42,824 bases of DNA from Psychrobacter nivimaris (lineage in GTDB: Bacteria > Pseudomonadota > Gammaproteobacteria > Pseudomonadales > Moraxellaceae): positions 1 through 42,824 of the forward strand of contig NZ_VZIZ01000005.1 of the NCBI RefSeq assembly GCF_009812035.1, written 5' to 3'. The notes under the pieces were generated by a model, which saw only the letters and a list, made by a program, of their open reading frames with translations, searched no databases and was not told where the DNA came from. A program made the translations under genes and the position numbers. This document shows, piece after piece, positions 30,331 through 38,802 of this stretch (its first letter is position 1; the number at the start of each line of letters is the position of its first letter).

Positions 30331-31131
30331 ATGACTACGGATAGTAACGCCACAGAGAACCGCATCACTTATAACACACAAGGCCATGTTTGCCTTGTCG
30401 GGCTAAACCGTGCCAACAAACGCAACGCCTTTGACAGTCATATGATTGCCCAACTGTCTGACGCCATGACTCGCTACGAGCAAGACGACAACTTACGCTG
30501 TGCATTAATATTTGCCCATGGAGATCATTTTACCGCTGGGCTGGATTTGGTAGAGCTACAAGCCAAGCTAAACGATGGTGTGTTTGAGTTTAATGATGAT
30601 CAAATAGACCCGTGGGGCATCGGTGGAAAACTGCGTACCAAACCTGTGGTCGTGGCGGTCAAAGGCACATGCTTCACTGTGGCTATCGAGCTGATGCTCA
30701 ACAGTGATGTGGTCATCGCCAGTGACAACTGCAACTTTGCACAAATGGAAGTCCAGCGCGGCATCATGCCATTTGGCGGTGCGACGGTGCGTTTTGTCGC
30801 GGCAGCAGGTTGGCAAAAAGCCATGCCGTATCTACTCACTGGTAAAGCATTCGATGCGCAAACGGCTGATAGACTGAATTTGGTCAGTGAAGTGGTAGCA
30901 AATGGGACTGAATACGATCGAGCATTGACGTTGGCACAAGAGATCTGCAAAGCCGCGCCTTTGGGTGTGAGAGGGGCATTGTCTTCAGCACAAGATGCTA
31001 GCCTTAATGGGGCAGCGACTGCATTGGCCAATATCCATAGCTACTTACCACCGCTGTTTCATTCAGAAGATGCGAAAGAGGGTGTAATGGCGATGGTTGA
31101 GAGACGTGAGGCTGAGTTTAAGGGGCGTTAA
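30331..31131 (+). CDS. Crotonase-family protein (enoyl-CoA hydratase/isomerase type)
   Basis: Crotonase-fold enzymes act on acyl-CoA thioesters. The oxyanion-hole segment HFTAGLDLVEL and the second one KGTCFTVAIELML are visible, and both acidic positions used by hydratases are kept: E120 and E140 (FAQMEVQRGIMPFGGATVRF). The usual triple glycine before the first Glu is replaced by TVA. With 266 aa and an AAGGA-type site before the ATG, it is a complete gene. It is a single gene, with no beta-oxidation partner next to it; the substrate is unknown. Hydratase activity is inferred from the two Glu. Confidence 0.88.
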   Translation: MTTDSNATENRITYNTQGHVCLVGLNRANKRNAFDSHMIAQLSDAMTRYEQDDNLRCALIFAHGDHFTAGLDLVELQAKLNDGVFEFNDDQIDPWGIGGKLRTKPVVVAVKGTCFTVAIELMLNSDVVIASDNCNFAQMEVQRGIMPFGGATVRFVAAAGWQKAMPYLLTGKAFDAQTADRLNLVSEVVANGTEYDRALTLAQEICKAAPLGVRGALSSAQDASLNGAATALANIHSYLPPLFHSEDAKEGVMAMVERREAEFKGR

Positions 31132-31241
31132 TACTAGTATGGTTTAAGAGTTATTTCTCATAAGCAAAAGATAAAAGTTCGATATGTGTGATTATCTTTT
31201 AAACTTCCGTAAAAGTCCTGTTTAGTCGAACATACCAGCCA

Positions 31242-31267
31242 AAAAAACCTCGCAATTGCGAGGTTTT
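31242..31267. terminator. Bidirectional terminator between the crotonase and YadA-like genes
   Basis: A perfect 26-bp palindrome (AAAAACCTCGCAA and its complement) with poly-A on the left and poly-T on the right serves both convergent genes. Confidence 0.88.
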
Positions 31268-31323
31268 TGTTTTATCTAGTATGACTGACTACAACAGCGT
31301 CAGTGTTGACCATTCAACTATAA

Positions 31324-32142
31324 TTATTTAGCTTTCTGGTAGTAATCAACCATCATCGTACCTAAGGTGCCATTGTCATCGATTGTGACGATTCTGACCG
31401 TACCTGATTGTGCTGCGGTACTCGACTGAACTTGTCCAGCGTTACCTAACACGACTTGGTTATCTTTAGACGCTTTTGCCTCGTTACCGATAGCGATACT
31501 GTTCATGCCGCCTGCCATAGATTTATTACCGACCGCCACCGAAGTTGCGCCTTGTGCCATAGCCGCTTCACCAATAGCGGTAGAGCGCATACCGCTTGCA
31601 TTGGCTAGATGACCAAACGCTTGTGCGCGTTCAGCGGTAGCTTTTGACTGCCAACCGATAGAGGTTGAGCCTAGACCAGCGGCATTAGCTTCACCGCCTA
31701 CGGCTGTTGCTGAATTTAGACCTGCATTGGCTTTATTCCCGACAGCAACTGTATCATTATTGCCACCCGCCATAGCTGCCTCACCGACAGCGGTAGAGCG
31801 TACACCACTTGCATTGGCTAGATGACCAAAAGCTTGTGCACGTTCGGCAGTGGCTTTTGATTGCCAACCAATAGAGGTTGAGCCTAGACCAGCAGCGTTA
31901 GCTTGACCGCCAACGGCAGTAGCTGAGTTTAATCCTGCATTGGCCTGACTACCAATGGCAACGGTATCATTGGTGCCGCTAGTCGTGGCAGCATTGCCGA
32001 GAGTGATGGCGGTGCTGCTAGTTGCGCTTGCAGTCTGATGGTCAGTTCCTGTTGCCATAGCAGTGCAAGAAGCGGTTGCGGCAATGGCAAAGGTAAGGGC
32101 ACTAATCTTTAGTACTGATTTCGGTAAAAAGTCCATTTTCAT
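31324..32142 (-). CDS. Secreted YadA-head-like repeat protein without membrane anchor
   Basis: This 272-aa protein is built from the 14-residue-type repeats of YadA-like left-handed beta-roll heads, recognisable as AxAxGxxAxAxGxxSxAxG, for instance NSATAVGGQANAAGLGSTSIG. An N-terminal signal sequence (hydrophobic LKISALTFAIAATASCTAMA) indicates export; the Cys in TASC makes a lipoprotein possible but the lipobox is imperfect. Residues 58-128 and 129-199 are a 71-residue tandem duplication. There is no coiled-coil stalk and no C-terminal YadA anchor barrel, and the last 35 residues end DYYQKAK. AAGGA 8 bp before the ATG supports the start. It may be a soluble adhesin-like or surface-associated trimer. 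Function is unknown. Confidence 0.8.
   Translation of the reverse strand: MKMDFLPKSVLKISALTFAIAATASCTAMATGTDHQTASATSSTAITLGNAATTSGTNDTVAIGSQANAGLNSATAVGGQANAAGLGSTSIGWQSKATAERAQAFGHLANASGVRSTAVGEAAMAGGNNDTVAVGNKANAGLNSATAVGGEANAAGLGSTSIGWQSKATAERAQAFGHLANASGMRSTAIGEAAMAQGATSVAVGNKSMAGGMNSIAIGNEAKASKDNQVVLGNAGQVQSSTAAQSGTVRIVTIDDNGTLGTMMVDYYQKAK
31546..31971 (-). repeat. Tandem 213-bp duplication inside the YadA-like gene
   Basis: Two adjacent 213-bp copies (31759-31971 and 31546-31758) encode nearly the same 71 residues; differences are mostly third-position changes, indicating duplication followed by divergence under selection. Confidence 0.85.
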
Positions 32143-32508
32143 TCTTCATTCCTTTTTGTTAGCCTTGATGGCTTATTAGGTAGTTTGGGTAGATGTTGAT
32201 AGATTATAATCATGGCAACATCAGCGCACTCTGGCACAAATAACTTTATGATAGATAGAGTCCGAAACCTTAATGTAGCATTAATTTTTAATCATTATTG
32301 AAATAATGTTTACTTTATATCTTTGAAGGTTATTTAAGCCGATAAATGGATAATTAAGGTCTAAAAGCACTTTAATTATTTGTAAAAAATCGAATGCGCC
32401 TTAATCTACTAGAGCAGATAGCGTAGCGTATATTGATAATATAGTGCACATATTGCGCTGTGTTTTCGACGTTCCAAACCATTATTATTCCAAATAAGAA
32501 GAGTACCA
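32143..32508. other. 366-bp divergent region between the YadA-like gene and the MalY-like gene
   Basis: AT-rich, no gene seen. A minus-strand TATAAT at 32203-32208 may serve the YadA-like gene, but no good -35 was found. AGAAGAG at 32497-32503 is the ribosome-binding site for the plus-strand gene. Confidence 0.35.
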
Positions 32509-33666
32509 ATGCAATATAACTTTGATGAAATAATCGACAGACGCGATACCGGGTCACTCAAGTGGCACTATAGCGATGAGACAATTGCGCTATGGGTGGC
32601 GGACATGGATTTTAAGGCTGCCGCACCGATATTAAGCGCGGTTGAGCAAGTCATGCAGCATGGCATTTTGGGTTATACCAAGCCTACTGATGCCTTATAC
32701 AACTCGATTATTAACTGGCATGGCAGTCGTTATGACTTGCAGTTAGAAAAGCAAAATATTTTGTTTTCCCCTGGTGTCGTGCCAAGCCTAGCGCTGATGA
32801 TGAATGTCTTTACCAAGGTAGGCGAGGCGGTAATGGTCAACGATCCTATTTATACACCCTTTATGAGCAAGGTTGAGCAAAATGGTCGCAAGCTTGTACT
32901 TTCTGCACTGAAAGAAGCCGAGGGTAAGTATCATCTAGACTTGGCCGATATCGAAGCCAAAATCATCGAGCATGAGGTTAAGCTTTATCTACTGTGCAAT
33001 CCGCATAATCCTGGCGGGCGTGTATGGACGAGGGACGAGCTGGAAGCGCTACTTGCGATTTGTAAAAAGCACAACGTGGCGATTGTTAGTGACGAGATTC
33101 ATCAAGATTTTACCTTGACTGGTCATACGTTTACGCCATTTCTGACACTAGCAAAAGGCTATGAGCACAATGTAGTCAGCCTGACTTCGATGACCAAAAC
33201 CTTCAACATCGCAGGTATCAAAGGCTCTATGATATTTGCAACAGATGAGGCATTGGTCAAAAAAATCAGCCGGCAGCAGCAGTTAAATGATGAGTATGAG
33301 CTGAATCTATTTGCGTATACAGCCATGCGTAGTGCTTATGAGCATGGCGGTGAGTGGCTAGAGCAGGCGCTTAGTTATATCGAGGCCAATATTGAATTGA
33401 CGGTGCAGTTTTTAAATAAGCATTTGCCTGATATTAAAATCATGCGCCCAGAAGCATCGTACCTAATCTGGCTAGATTGCTCCGCATATAGCCAAGACGA
33501 TCAGGCATTATATGACGCGCTTAGAGCTGCCAAGGTTGAGTTGAGTGCGGGGTTCAAATATGGTGAGGAAGGGCATCTTAAAATGCGGATTAATGTTGCA
33601 TGTCCTAGAGCATTGCTATTAGAAGGGTTGACTCGTATGCATGCAGCGTTGGGTGATGCTACGTAG
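32509..33666 (+). CDS. MalY/PatB-family PLP-dependent C-S lyase (cystathionine beta-lyase type)
   Basis: Fold-type I PLP enzymes of this branch cleave cystathionine or cysteine conjugates to a thiol, pyruvate and ammonia. Family motifs are RRDTGSLKWH and VADMDFKAAAPI at the N-terminus, CNPHNPGGR at 163-171, the cofactor Asp in VSDEIHQDF, and the Schiff-base lysine K230 in SLTSMTKTFNIAG. At 385 aa it has the normal length. It is monocistronic between the divergent YadA-like gene and guaA. Whether it acts as MetC, MalY or PatB in vivo cannot be decided here. Confidence 0.9.
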   Translation: MQYNFDEIIDRRDTGSLKWHYSDETIALWVADMDFKAAAPILSAVEQVMQHGILGYTKPTDALYNSIINWHGSRYDLQLEKQNILFSPGVVPSLALMMNVFTKVGEAVMVNDPIYTPFMSKVEQNGRKLVLSALKEAEGKYHLDLADIEAKIIEHEVKLYLLCNPHNPGGRVWTRDELEALLAICKKHNVAIVSDEIHQDFTLTGHTFTPFLTLAKGYEHNVVSLTSMTKTFNIAGIKGSMIFATDEALVKKISRQQQLNDEYELNLFAYTAMRSAYEHGGEWLEQALSYIEANIELTVQFLNKHLPDIKIMRPEASYLIWLDCSAYSQDDQALYDALRAAKVELSAGFKYGEEGHLKMRINVACPRALLLEGLTRMHAALGDAT

Positions 33667-33907
33667 TAAGTGCAGTAAGTAGTACGGGTCCTTGCTAAAT
33701 GGAGAGGCAGATAGTCTGTTTGTCACTGGGCTTATGATTGGGCTTACTGTCTCTTCTGTTCTTATTTTTAGCCTATTTAGACGACTATCGAGTGAATTGA
33801 AGGTACGCCCTAATAATAATCGCGAATAATTCATCATCTAATAGCCAATAGAGGGCGTAAACTTGTTAAAATAGGGCACCAATTTATCTATTGATGGATA
33901 TCGATTT

Positions 33908-35518
33908 ATGACCACTGCTGCTGCCACTCCTGCAATCAAAGAAGATCGCATCTTAATCCTCGATTTTGGCTCGCAATATAGCCAGTTAATCGCTCGCCGT
34001 GTGCGCGATTCTGGGGTGTTTTGTGAGATGTTCCCTTATGACATTGACACTCAGCGCATCATCGATTTTGGCGCAAAAGGCGTCATCTTGTCAGGTGGCC
34101 CCGAGAGCGTCCACGCAGAAAACAGCCCACGTATCAACGATGCGGTATTTGACCTAGGCGTGCCAGTACTAGGTATCTGCTACGGTATGCAAGCAATGGC
34201 AGAACGTTTCGGCGGGCAAGTTCATGCCAGTGATATCCATGAGTTTGGTGCAGCGACCATCGAAGTAAATGGTCACTCGCAGCTGACTGACGGTATCGAA
34301 GACAGCAAGACTGACGGCGCGGCTGCCAAGCTAAACGTTTGGATGAGTCATGGTGACAAGGTCATCGAAGTACCTGAAGGCTTTGATATCATTGCTAACA
34401 CGCCAAGCTGTCCAATCGCGATTATGGCCAATGATGACAAGCAATACTACGGTCTACAGTTCCATCCAGAAGTCACGCATACTCTACAAGGTCAAGCGCT
34501 GCTTGGTCGTTTCGTTCATCAAATCTGTGAGTGTGCAGGTGAGTGGACGCCAGACAATATCGCTGATATGCGTATCGCACAGCTAAAAGAGCAAATCGGT
34601 GACAAGCAAGTATTGCTAGGTCTATCGGGCGGTGTGGACAGTTCAGTCGTTGCCGCGCTATTGCACAAAGCAATCGGCGATCAGCTGACTTGTGTGTTCG
34701 TCGATAACGGCCTATTGCGTCTGCATGAAGGCGACCAAGTGATGCAAATCTTTGCAGAAAATATGGGCGTAAAAGTCATCCGCGTCAATGCAGAAGACTT
34801 GTTCTTAAACGCATTGGCAGGCCAGTCTGATCCAGAAGCCAAACGTAAAATCATCGGTAAAACCTTTATTGACGTATTCGCTGAAAGCGCGCGTCAAGTG
34901 AGCGAGCAGAGCGATGGTAAAGTTGTTGAATTCTTAGCACAGGGTACGATTTACCCAGACGTCATTGAATCTGCTAAGTCGCATCAAGGCAAAGCACACG
35001 TCATTAAGAGCCATCATAACGTAGGCGGTTTGCCAGATGACTTGGCATTTGAATTGGTTGAGCCGTTACGCGATCTATTTAAAGATGAAGTGCGTAAACT
35101 TGGTATCACGCTTGGTTTGCCGCCTAAAATGATCAATCGCCATCCGTTCCCAGGTCCAGGTTTGGGCGTGCGTATTTTGGGCGAAGTGACCAAAGAATAT
35201 GCAGATATTTTACGTCAAGCTGATGCCATCTTTATGGAAGAGCTTGAGCGTTCAGGCTGGTATGACAAAACCGCGCAAGCCTTTGCGGTATTCCAACCAA
35301 TCAAATCTGTCGGCGTGGTCGGTGATGGTCGCCGCTATGCATGGGTAATCGCGCTACGTGCAGTTGAGACCGTAGACTTTATGACTGCACGTTTTGCGCA
35401 TCTGCCATATGATTTGATCGAGACCGTATCAAACCGCATTATGAACGAAATCGCTGAAGTATCTCGTGTGACCTATGATGTGTCGAGCAAGCCGCCGGCG
35501 ACGATTGAGTGGGAATAA
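33908..35518 (+). CDS. guaA: GMP synthase (glutamine-hydrolysing) GuaA
   Basis: GuaA aminates XMP to GMP with glutamine and ATP. The N-terminal class-I amidotransferase has nucleophile C91 in [13 protein letters not shown] and the His/Glu pair H186/E188 in FHPEVT. The ATP-pyrophosphatase domain starts near 215 with the P-loop [15 protein letters not shown], and the C-terminal dimerisation part ends in PPATIEWE. The 536 aa include about 12 extra residues at the N-terminus. guaB is not adjacent. The 241-bp upstream gap includes a CGCCCT/AGGGCG inverted pair at about 33806-33857, without known riboswitch features. Confidence 0.97.
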   Translation: MTTAAATPAIKEDRILILDFGSQYSQLIARRVRDSGVFCEMFPYDIDTQRIIDFGAKGVILSGGPESVHAENSPRINDAVFDLGVPVLGICYGMQAMAERFGGQVHASDIHEFGAATIEVNGHSQLTDGIEDSKTDGAAAKLNVWMSHGDKVIEVPEGFDIIANTPSCPIAIMANDDKQYYGLQFHPEVTHTLQGQALLGRFVHQICECAGEWTPDNIADMRIAQLKEQIGDKQVLLGLSGGVDSSVVAALLHKAIGDQLTCVFVDNGLLRLHEGDQVMQIFAENMGVKVIRVNAEDLFLNALAGQSDPEAKRKIIGKTFIDVFAESARQVSEQSDGKVVEFLAQGTIYPDVIESAKSHQGKAHVIKSHHNVGGLPDDLAFELVEPLRDLFKDEVRKLGITLGLPPKMINRHPFPGPGLGVRILGEVTKEYADILRQADAIFMEELERSGWYDKTAQAFAVFQPIKSVGVVGDGRRYAWVIALRAVETVDFMTARFAHLPYDLIETVSNRIMNEIAEVSRVTYDVSSKPPATIEWE

Positions 35519-35566
35519 TTATTCATATGCTATGATTGTAATATCAACGCAAAGGAGTGATGGACT

Positions 35567-36553
35567 ATGAAACTGGTTCATGTGGGACAAAACGAGTGGA
35601 TGTTTGAAGATGACGTTAGCGATAAGTCGGCTGACAATAGATCAAATGCGCTTGGCGCTGGTAGAGCGCTTAATCTTAAAATAAAAGCCTTTGTAGATGC
35701 CGAGGTAAAAAGAGGTCGTGATATCAACGATATTATGAATGAAGTCATGACCAAATTTCAGCATGAAATTGTGCAAGACTTTGATGAGCAGCCGCCAACC
35801 TCATTCCAAGTGATACAGATGACGCTGGAGAAAGAAGGTTATGAAGTGGCTCGTGATATTGCTCAGTTTTTAGTATTAGAGAATATGAATGACCCTGATG
35901 CTTACTTTAACTTAGCATTTTTGTGTGAGCAGCATGATGACAGCTTTTTAGCACTATTGAGTAGCCGCGAATGTATGCGCCTATACTTAGAGTATTTCCC
36001 CAAAAACTTTAATTGGCAAAAAAGTAAGCTGCCATGGGGCATCATGGAGAACCGTCCCTTTTTGCGAGCGCTGTTTCAGCTGGCAAATGTCTATGCTGAC
36101 AATATGAGCTTTGATGAAGCCTGCGAGCAGGGAGAAAGGCTGCTACAAGTTTGCCCTAATGACAACCTAGGTATGCGTGAAGCGCTGATAGAATGGTACA
36201 TGTTTACCGAAGAGTATCAGAAAATAATTCGAATTTGCGACAACTATCCAGAGGATATGCTTGCAAATATCGCTTTCGGTAAGGTGCTGGCTTACTGTTA
36301 TCAAGATAAATTAGATAAGGCTGAAAAAGAGTGGGATATCGCAAAAGATAACTTGCCTGAAGTGGCGCATGAAATTCTTAAAAAGCGTCATCCTAGACCA
36401 CGCGGTATGGGTATCAATAGTTATGGTATCGAAATTGGTGGTAAAGAGCAGGCTTATCTCTACTGGCAAGATATGGGCGATTGGTGGGAAGAAAATACTA
36501 CCGCTCAAACCCTGATTGAGAAAAAACGTGCTGAGAAAAAGAAGAAAAAATAA
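35567..36553 (+). CDS. TPR-like cytosolic protein of unknown function
   Basis: I do not recognise a named family. The 328-aa protein has no signal peptide or membrane segment. From about residue 115 to 270 it consists of helical pairs of tetratricopeptide type (DPDAYFNLAFLCEQ, RPFLRALFQLANVYADN, NDNLGMREALIEWYMF, AFGKVLAYCYQDKLDKA), similar to bacterial TPR proteins resembling the ST7 family. The C-terminus contains an aromatic YLYWQDMGDWWEE and a Lys-rich tail. Start ATG is preceded by AAGGAG. It lies 48 bp after guaA on the same strand and could be cotranscribed. A role in protein interactions is inferred only. Confidence 0.75.
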   Translation: MKLVHVGQNEWMFEDDVSDKSADNRSNALGAGRALNLKIKAFVDAEVKRGRDINDIMNEVMTKFQHEIVQDFDEQPPTSFQVIQMTLEKEGYEVARDIAQFLVLENMNDPDAYFNLAFLCEQHDDSFLALLSSRECMRLYLEYFPKNFNWQKSKLPWGIMENRPFLRALFQLANVYADNMSFDEACEQGERLLQVCPNDNLGMREALIEWYMFTEEYQKIIRICDNYPEDMLANIAFGKVLAYCYQDKLDKAEKEWDIAKDNLPEVAHEILKKRHPRPRGMGINSYGIEIGGKEQAYLYWQDMGDWWEENTTAQTLIEKKRAEKKKKK

Positions 36554-36581
36554 TTTGATTTAGCGGCACTTCTCTTTAGTT

Positions 36582-36611
36582 AAAACACTCAACTTAGTTG
36601 GGTGTTTTTTG
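36582..36611 (+). terminator. Terminator after the TPR gene
   Basis: AAACACTCAAC pairs with GTTGGGTGTTT (one G-T pair) around a TTA loop, followed by TTTTTTG. It lies 30 bp after the stop and before the convergent HNH gene. Confidence 0.82.
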
Positions 36612-36628
36612 TTTTAAACATAAAAGTT

Positions 36629-37477
36629 TTACTCGATAAGTTTTGCTTCGATAGCAGCAACTTTGTTTATTAACTTATTATTAAATTCTAAATGGCCTAA
36701 AGAGTAGTGAGCTTTTCGATGACAGGTAGGACATAACGCAATAACGTTTTGAGGTAAGTCCGCACCACCATCTGCCAATCTAGTTAGATGATGAACTTCC
36801 AGATAAGGTCCAGATTTAGTTTCAAATGGCGCTGTCTCATTACATCCCTCGCATAAACCATTAGCTCTTTTTTTAGCATACAGCTTAATTGCTGTACTAC
36901 GGTTTTGAATAGACTGAATTTTTTCTTGAGTGCTTGCGTGGGTTGGTGTTGAACTTAAGGCAATTTCTCGTAATTGCTGTAATGATTTACCTTTACTAGG
37001 CTTAATGATATAAACGGCTTTAGGGGCTTTAACTACTTTAGATGGCAGGGTTTGAGTTGTATCAATATTTTTAGTATTAACCATATCTAGATGAAAAATG
37101 ATAGCGACACGAAGCTCGCCATTTCTATCTGGCCGTTCTTCAATATGATGAAAAACGTAATTACAATACCCTAAAAACCGTACAAAGCCTCGTGATGTTG
37201 ATTCGAAAAGTAGAATTTCTTTATTGTTTTTTTGATGATCATGAATTGCCAAATTACCTTTGGTCATTTTCATGTCACCTTCTTGGCCTTCACCCGTATA
37301 TTTAAAGGTGCCGTTAGGGTCAAAATCATCAATATAGCCATATTCGCCGCCAGCATCGCCGGTAAAAATAAATACATATGGATGAGCGGCAGGAGTAGCT
37401 ATACCTCCATATTGCTGGCCCTTATATCTACCGTGTATATCAGCACGCCTATTATAAATTTTTCCTATCTCAAACAA
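36629..37477 (-). CDS. HNH endonuclease with SRA-like N-terminal domain (type IV restriction candidate)
   Basis: The C-terminal HNH nuclease has the zinc pairs CEGC and CPTC and the catalytic order LEVHHLTRLADGG...PQNVIALCPTCHRKAH. The N-terminal half (IHGRYKGQQYGGIATP, FIFTGDAGGEYGYID, FKYTGEGQEGDMKMTKGN) resembles the SRA-like modified-base reader of ScoMcrA-type enzymes. This suggests a nuclease that cuts DNA with modified cytosine or phosphorothioate, by family analogy. No ATG precedes the conserved start; the frame opens with TTG at 37513, but the TTG at 37477, with AAGGA 6-10 bp upstream and encoding FEIGKIYNRR next, is preferred (282 aa). Its low GC compared with neighbours suggests transfer. 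No partner methylase is adjacent. Confidence 0.8.
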   Translation of the reverse strand: MFEIGKIYNRRADIHGRYKGQQYGGIATPAAHPYVFIFTGDAGGEYGYIDDFDPNGTFKYTGEGQEGDMKMTKGNLAIHDHQKNNKEILLFESTSRGFVRFLGYCNYVFHHIEERPDRNGELRVAIIFHLDMVNTKNIDTTQTLPSKVVKAPKAVYIIKPSKGKSLQQLREIALSSTPTHASTQEKIQSIQNRSTAIKLYAKKRANGLCEGCNETAPFETKSGPYLEVHHLTRLADGGADLPQNVIALCPTCHRKAHYSLGHLEFNNKLINKVAAIEAKLIE

Positions 37478-37549
37478 TTTAACTTCCTTATTGTTAATAT
37501 TCCATAAAACCAATATAGTAAACTTAAGTTTGTTAAAGTCAATTAAAAA

Positions 37550-37580
37550 AGCGGTGCTCTTTCAGATAAAGAGCACCGCT
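37550..37580 (-). terminator. Terminator of the AcuI-type reductase gene
   Basis: A perfect 13-bp stem (AGCGGTGCTCTTT and its complement) with a 5-nt loop, followed on the minus strand by six T. It lies 30 bp after the stop of the minus-strand reductase gene. Confidence 0.88.
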
Positions 37581-37610
37581 ACTGTTTATAATATTTGTTC
37601 TGAAGAAAAC

Positions 37611-38615
37611 CTAACCCTTCACATTCACTATATAACGCCCAACCACTTTGCTCGACATAAAGCGATCTAAGTATTCTGGCGTTTGCTCTAGCGTAATCTC
37701 TTCACCATAGCTTTCAAGATTAGGTAGCTTCATATCGGTGGCGACACGTTGCCAAATAGCTTCTTTATCAGCTAGCGGGATATAAACCGAGTCGATACCC
37801 AATAATGATACTGCTCTAGTGATAAACGGCATGACCGTCATCGAAAACTCAGCGCCACCTGCTAGACCACAGCTCGTCACCGCGCCGCCCGCTTTAGTCT
37901 GTTTGAGCAAGTTAGATAGGTAGTCGCCGCCGATAGTATCAATGGCGTTTGCCCATAGCTCACGGCCGACAGGTTTGTTACCGATTTCATTGATGGTATC
38001 GCGATGACGTACTTCGCTCGCGCCAAGCTCTTTTAAGTGCTCGCTTTGCTCTGGCTTACCTGAGAATGCAATCACTTCATAGCCGAGCTGCTTTAAGATA
38101 GCGATACTGATCGTACCTACGCCGCCCGTTGCGCCAGTCACAGCAACTGGACCATCACTGGGTTTTGCACCCATTTTTTCTAACTTTTGGACACTTAGCG
38201 CTGCGGTTAAGCCGCCAGTACCATAGGTCATCGCTTCTTTTAGCGTCAACGTTTCTGGGCAAGGCAGCGCCCAATCTGCTGGTATAGAGATCATTTGACC
38301 GAGACCACCGTCCGTATCCATACCAAGATCATAGCCGAATACCAATACTTCTTGTCCTGCGCTAAACGTGCCTGATTTATCACTGACGACCACGCCAGCT
38401 GCGTCGATACCTGGGGTGTGCGGGTACTGTTTGGTGATTCGTTTATTACCCGTGGCAGACATCGCATCTTTAAAATTTAATGATGAATAATGCACTTCGA
38501 TAAGCAAGTCATTTTCCGGCAAGTCACTGACTTTGCGCTCTTGAATGCTCTTTTTGAATTCGCCATCGCTGGTTTCTTCGACGACTAGGGCTTTAAAGGT
38601 TGTATCGTTTGACAT
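37611..38615 (-). CDS. acuI: AcuI/YhdH-family acryloyl-CoA reductase (MDR superfamily)
   Basis: AcuI reduces acryloyl-CoA to propionyl-CoA with NADPH; it detoxifies acrylate made from DMSP or propionate-related routes. The family features are SSLNFKDAMSATGNKRIT, HTPGIDAAGVV, the nucleotide-binding loop AVTGATGGVGTISIAILKQLGY and the AGGAEFSMTVMPFITRAVSLLGIDS segment. There are no structural or catalytic zinc cysteines. The length of 334 aa is normal and AAGGA precedes the ATG. DMSP genes are not visible nearby, so the physiological substrate remains open. A second MDR gene lies upstream. Confidence 0.87.
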   Translation of the reverse strand: MSNDTTFKALVVEETSDGEFKKSIQERKVSDLPENDLLIEVHYSSLNFKDAMSATGNKRITKQYPHTPGIDAAGVVVSDKSGTFSAGQEVLVFGYDLGMDTDGGLGQMISIPADWALPCPETLTLKEAMTYGTGGLTAALSVQKLEKMGAKPSDGPVAVTGATGGVGTISIAILKQLGYEVIAFSGKPEQSEHLKELGASEVRHRDTINEIGNKPVGRELWANAIDTIGGDYLSNLLKQTKAGGAVTSCGLAGGAEFSMTVMPFITRAVSLLGIDSVYIPLADKEAIWQRVATDMKLPNLESYGEEITLEQTPEYLDRFMSSKVVGRYIVNVKG

Positions 38616-38802
38616 GGTTATATCCTTATTAAATATTATTATTTGGGTTGATAGGTAGTTGCTTATGTTTGCATTAGAATTACCATAACAACAGTACGGT
38701 TAAAATAAAAAAGCCCAAGGTATTATCTAATGAGTAATACAAATGGACTTTTCATATTTTTTGATACCTTTAATGACAGTCATTGCAAGGTTAGAGTATC
38801 GC

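Noticed and set aside
30600..31031. 143-codon frame antisense to the crotonase gene
   Set aside because: The crotonase motifs on the plus strand are strong; the antisense frame is Ala/Thr/Pro-rich, as typical for shadow frames.
33741..33860. Purine riboswitch in the guaA leader
   Set aside because: Only a distant CGCCCT/AGGGCG pair is seen; the conserved loops of purine aptamers are missing.
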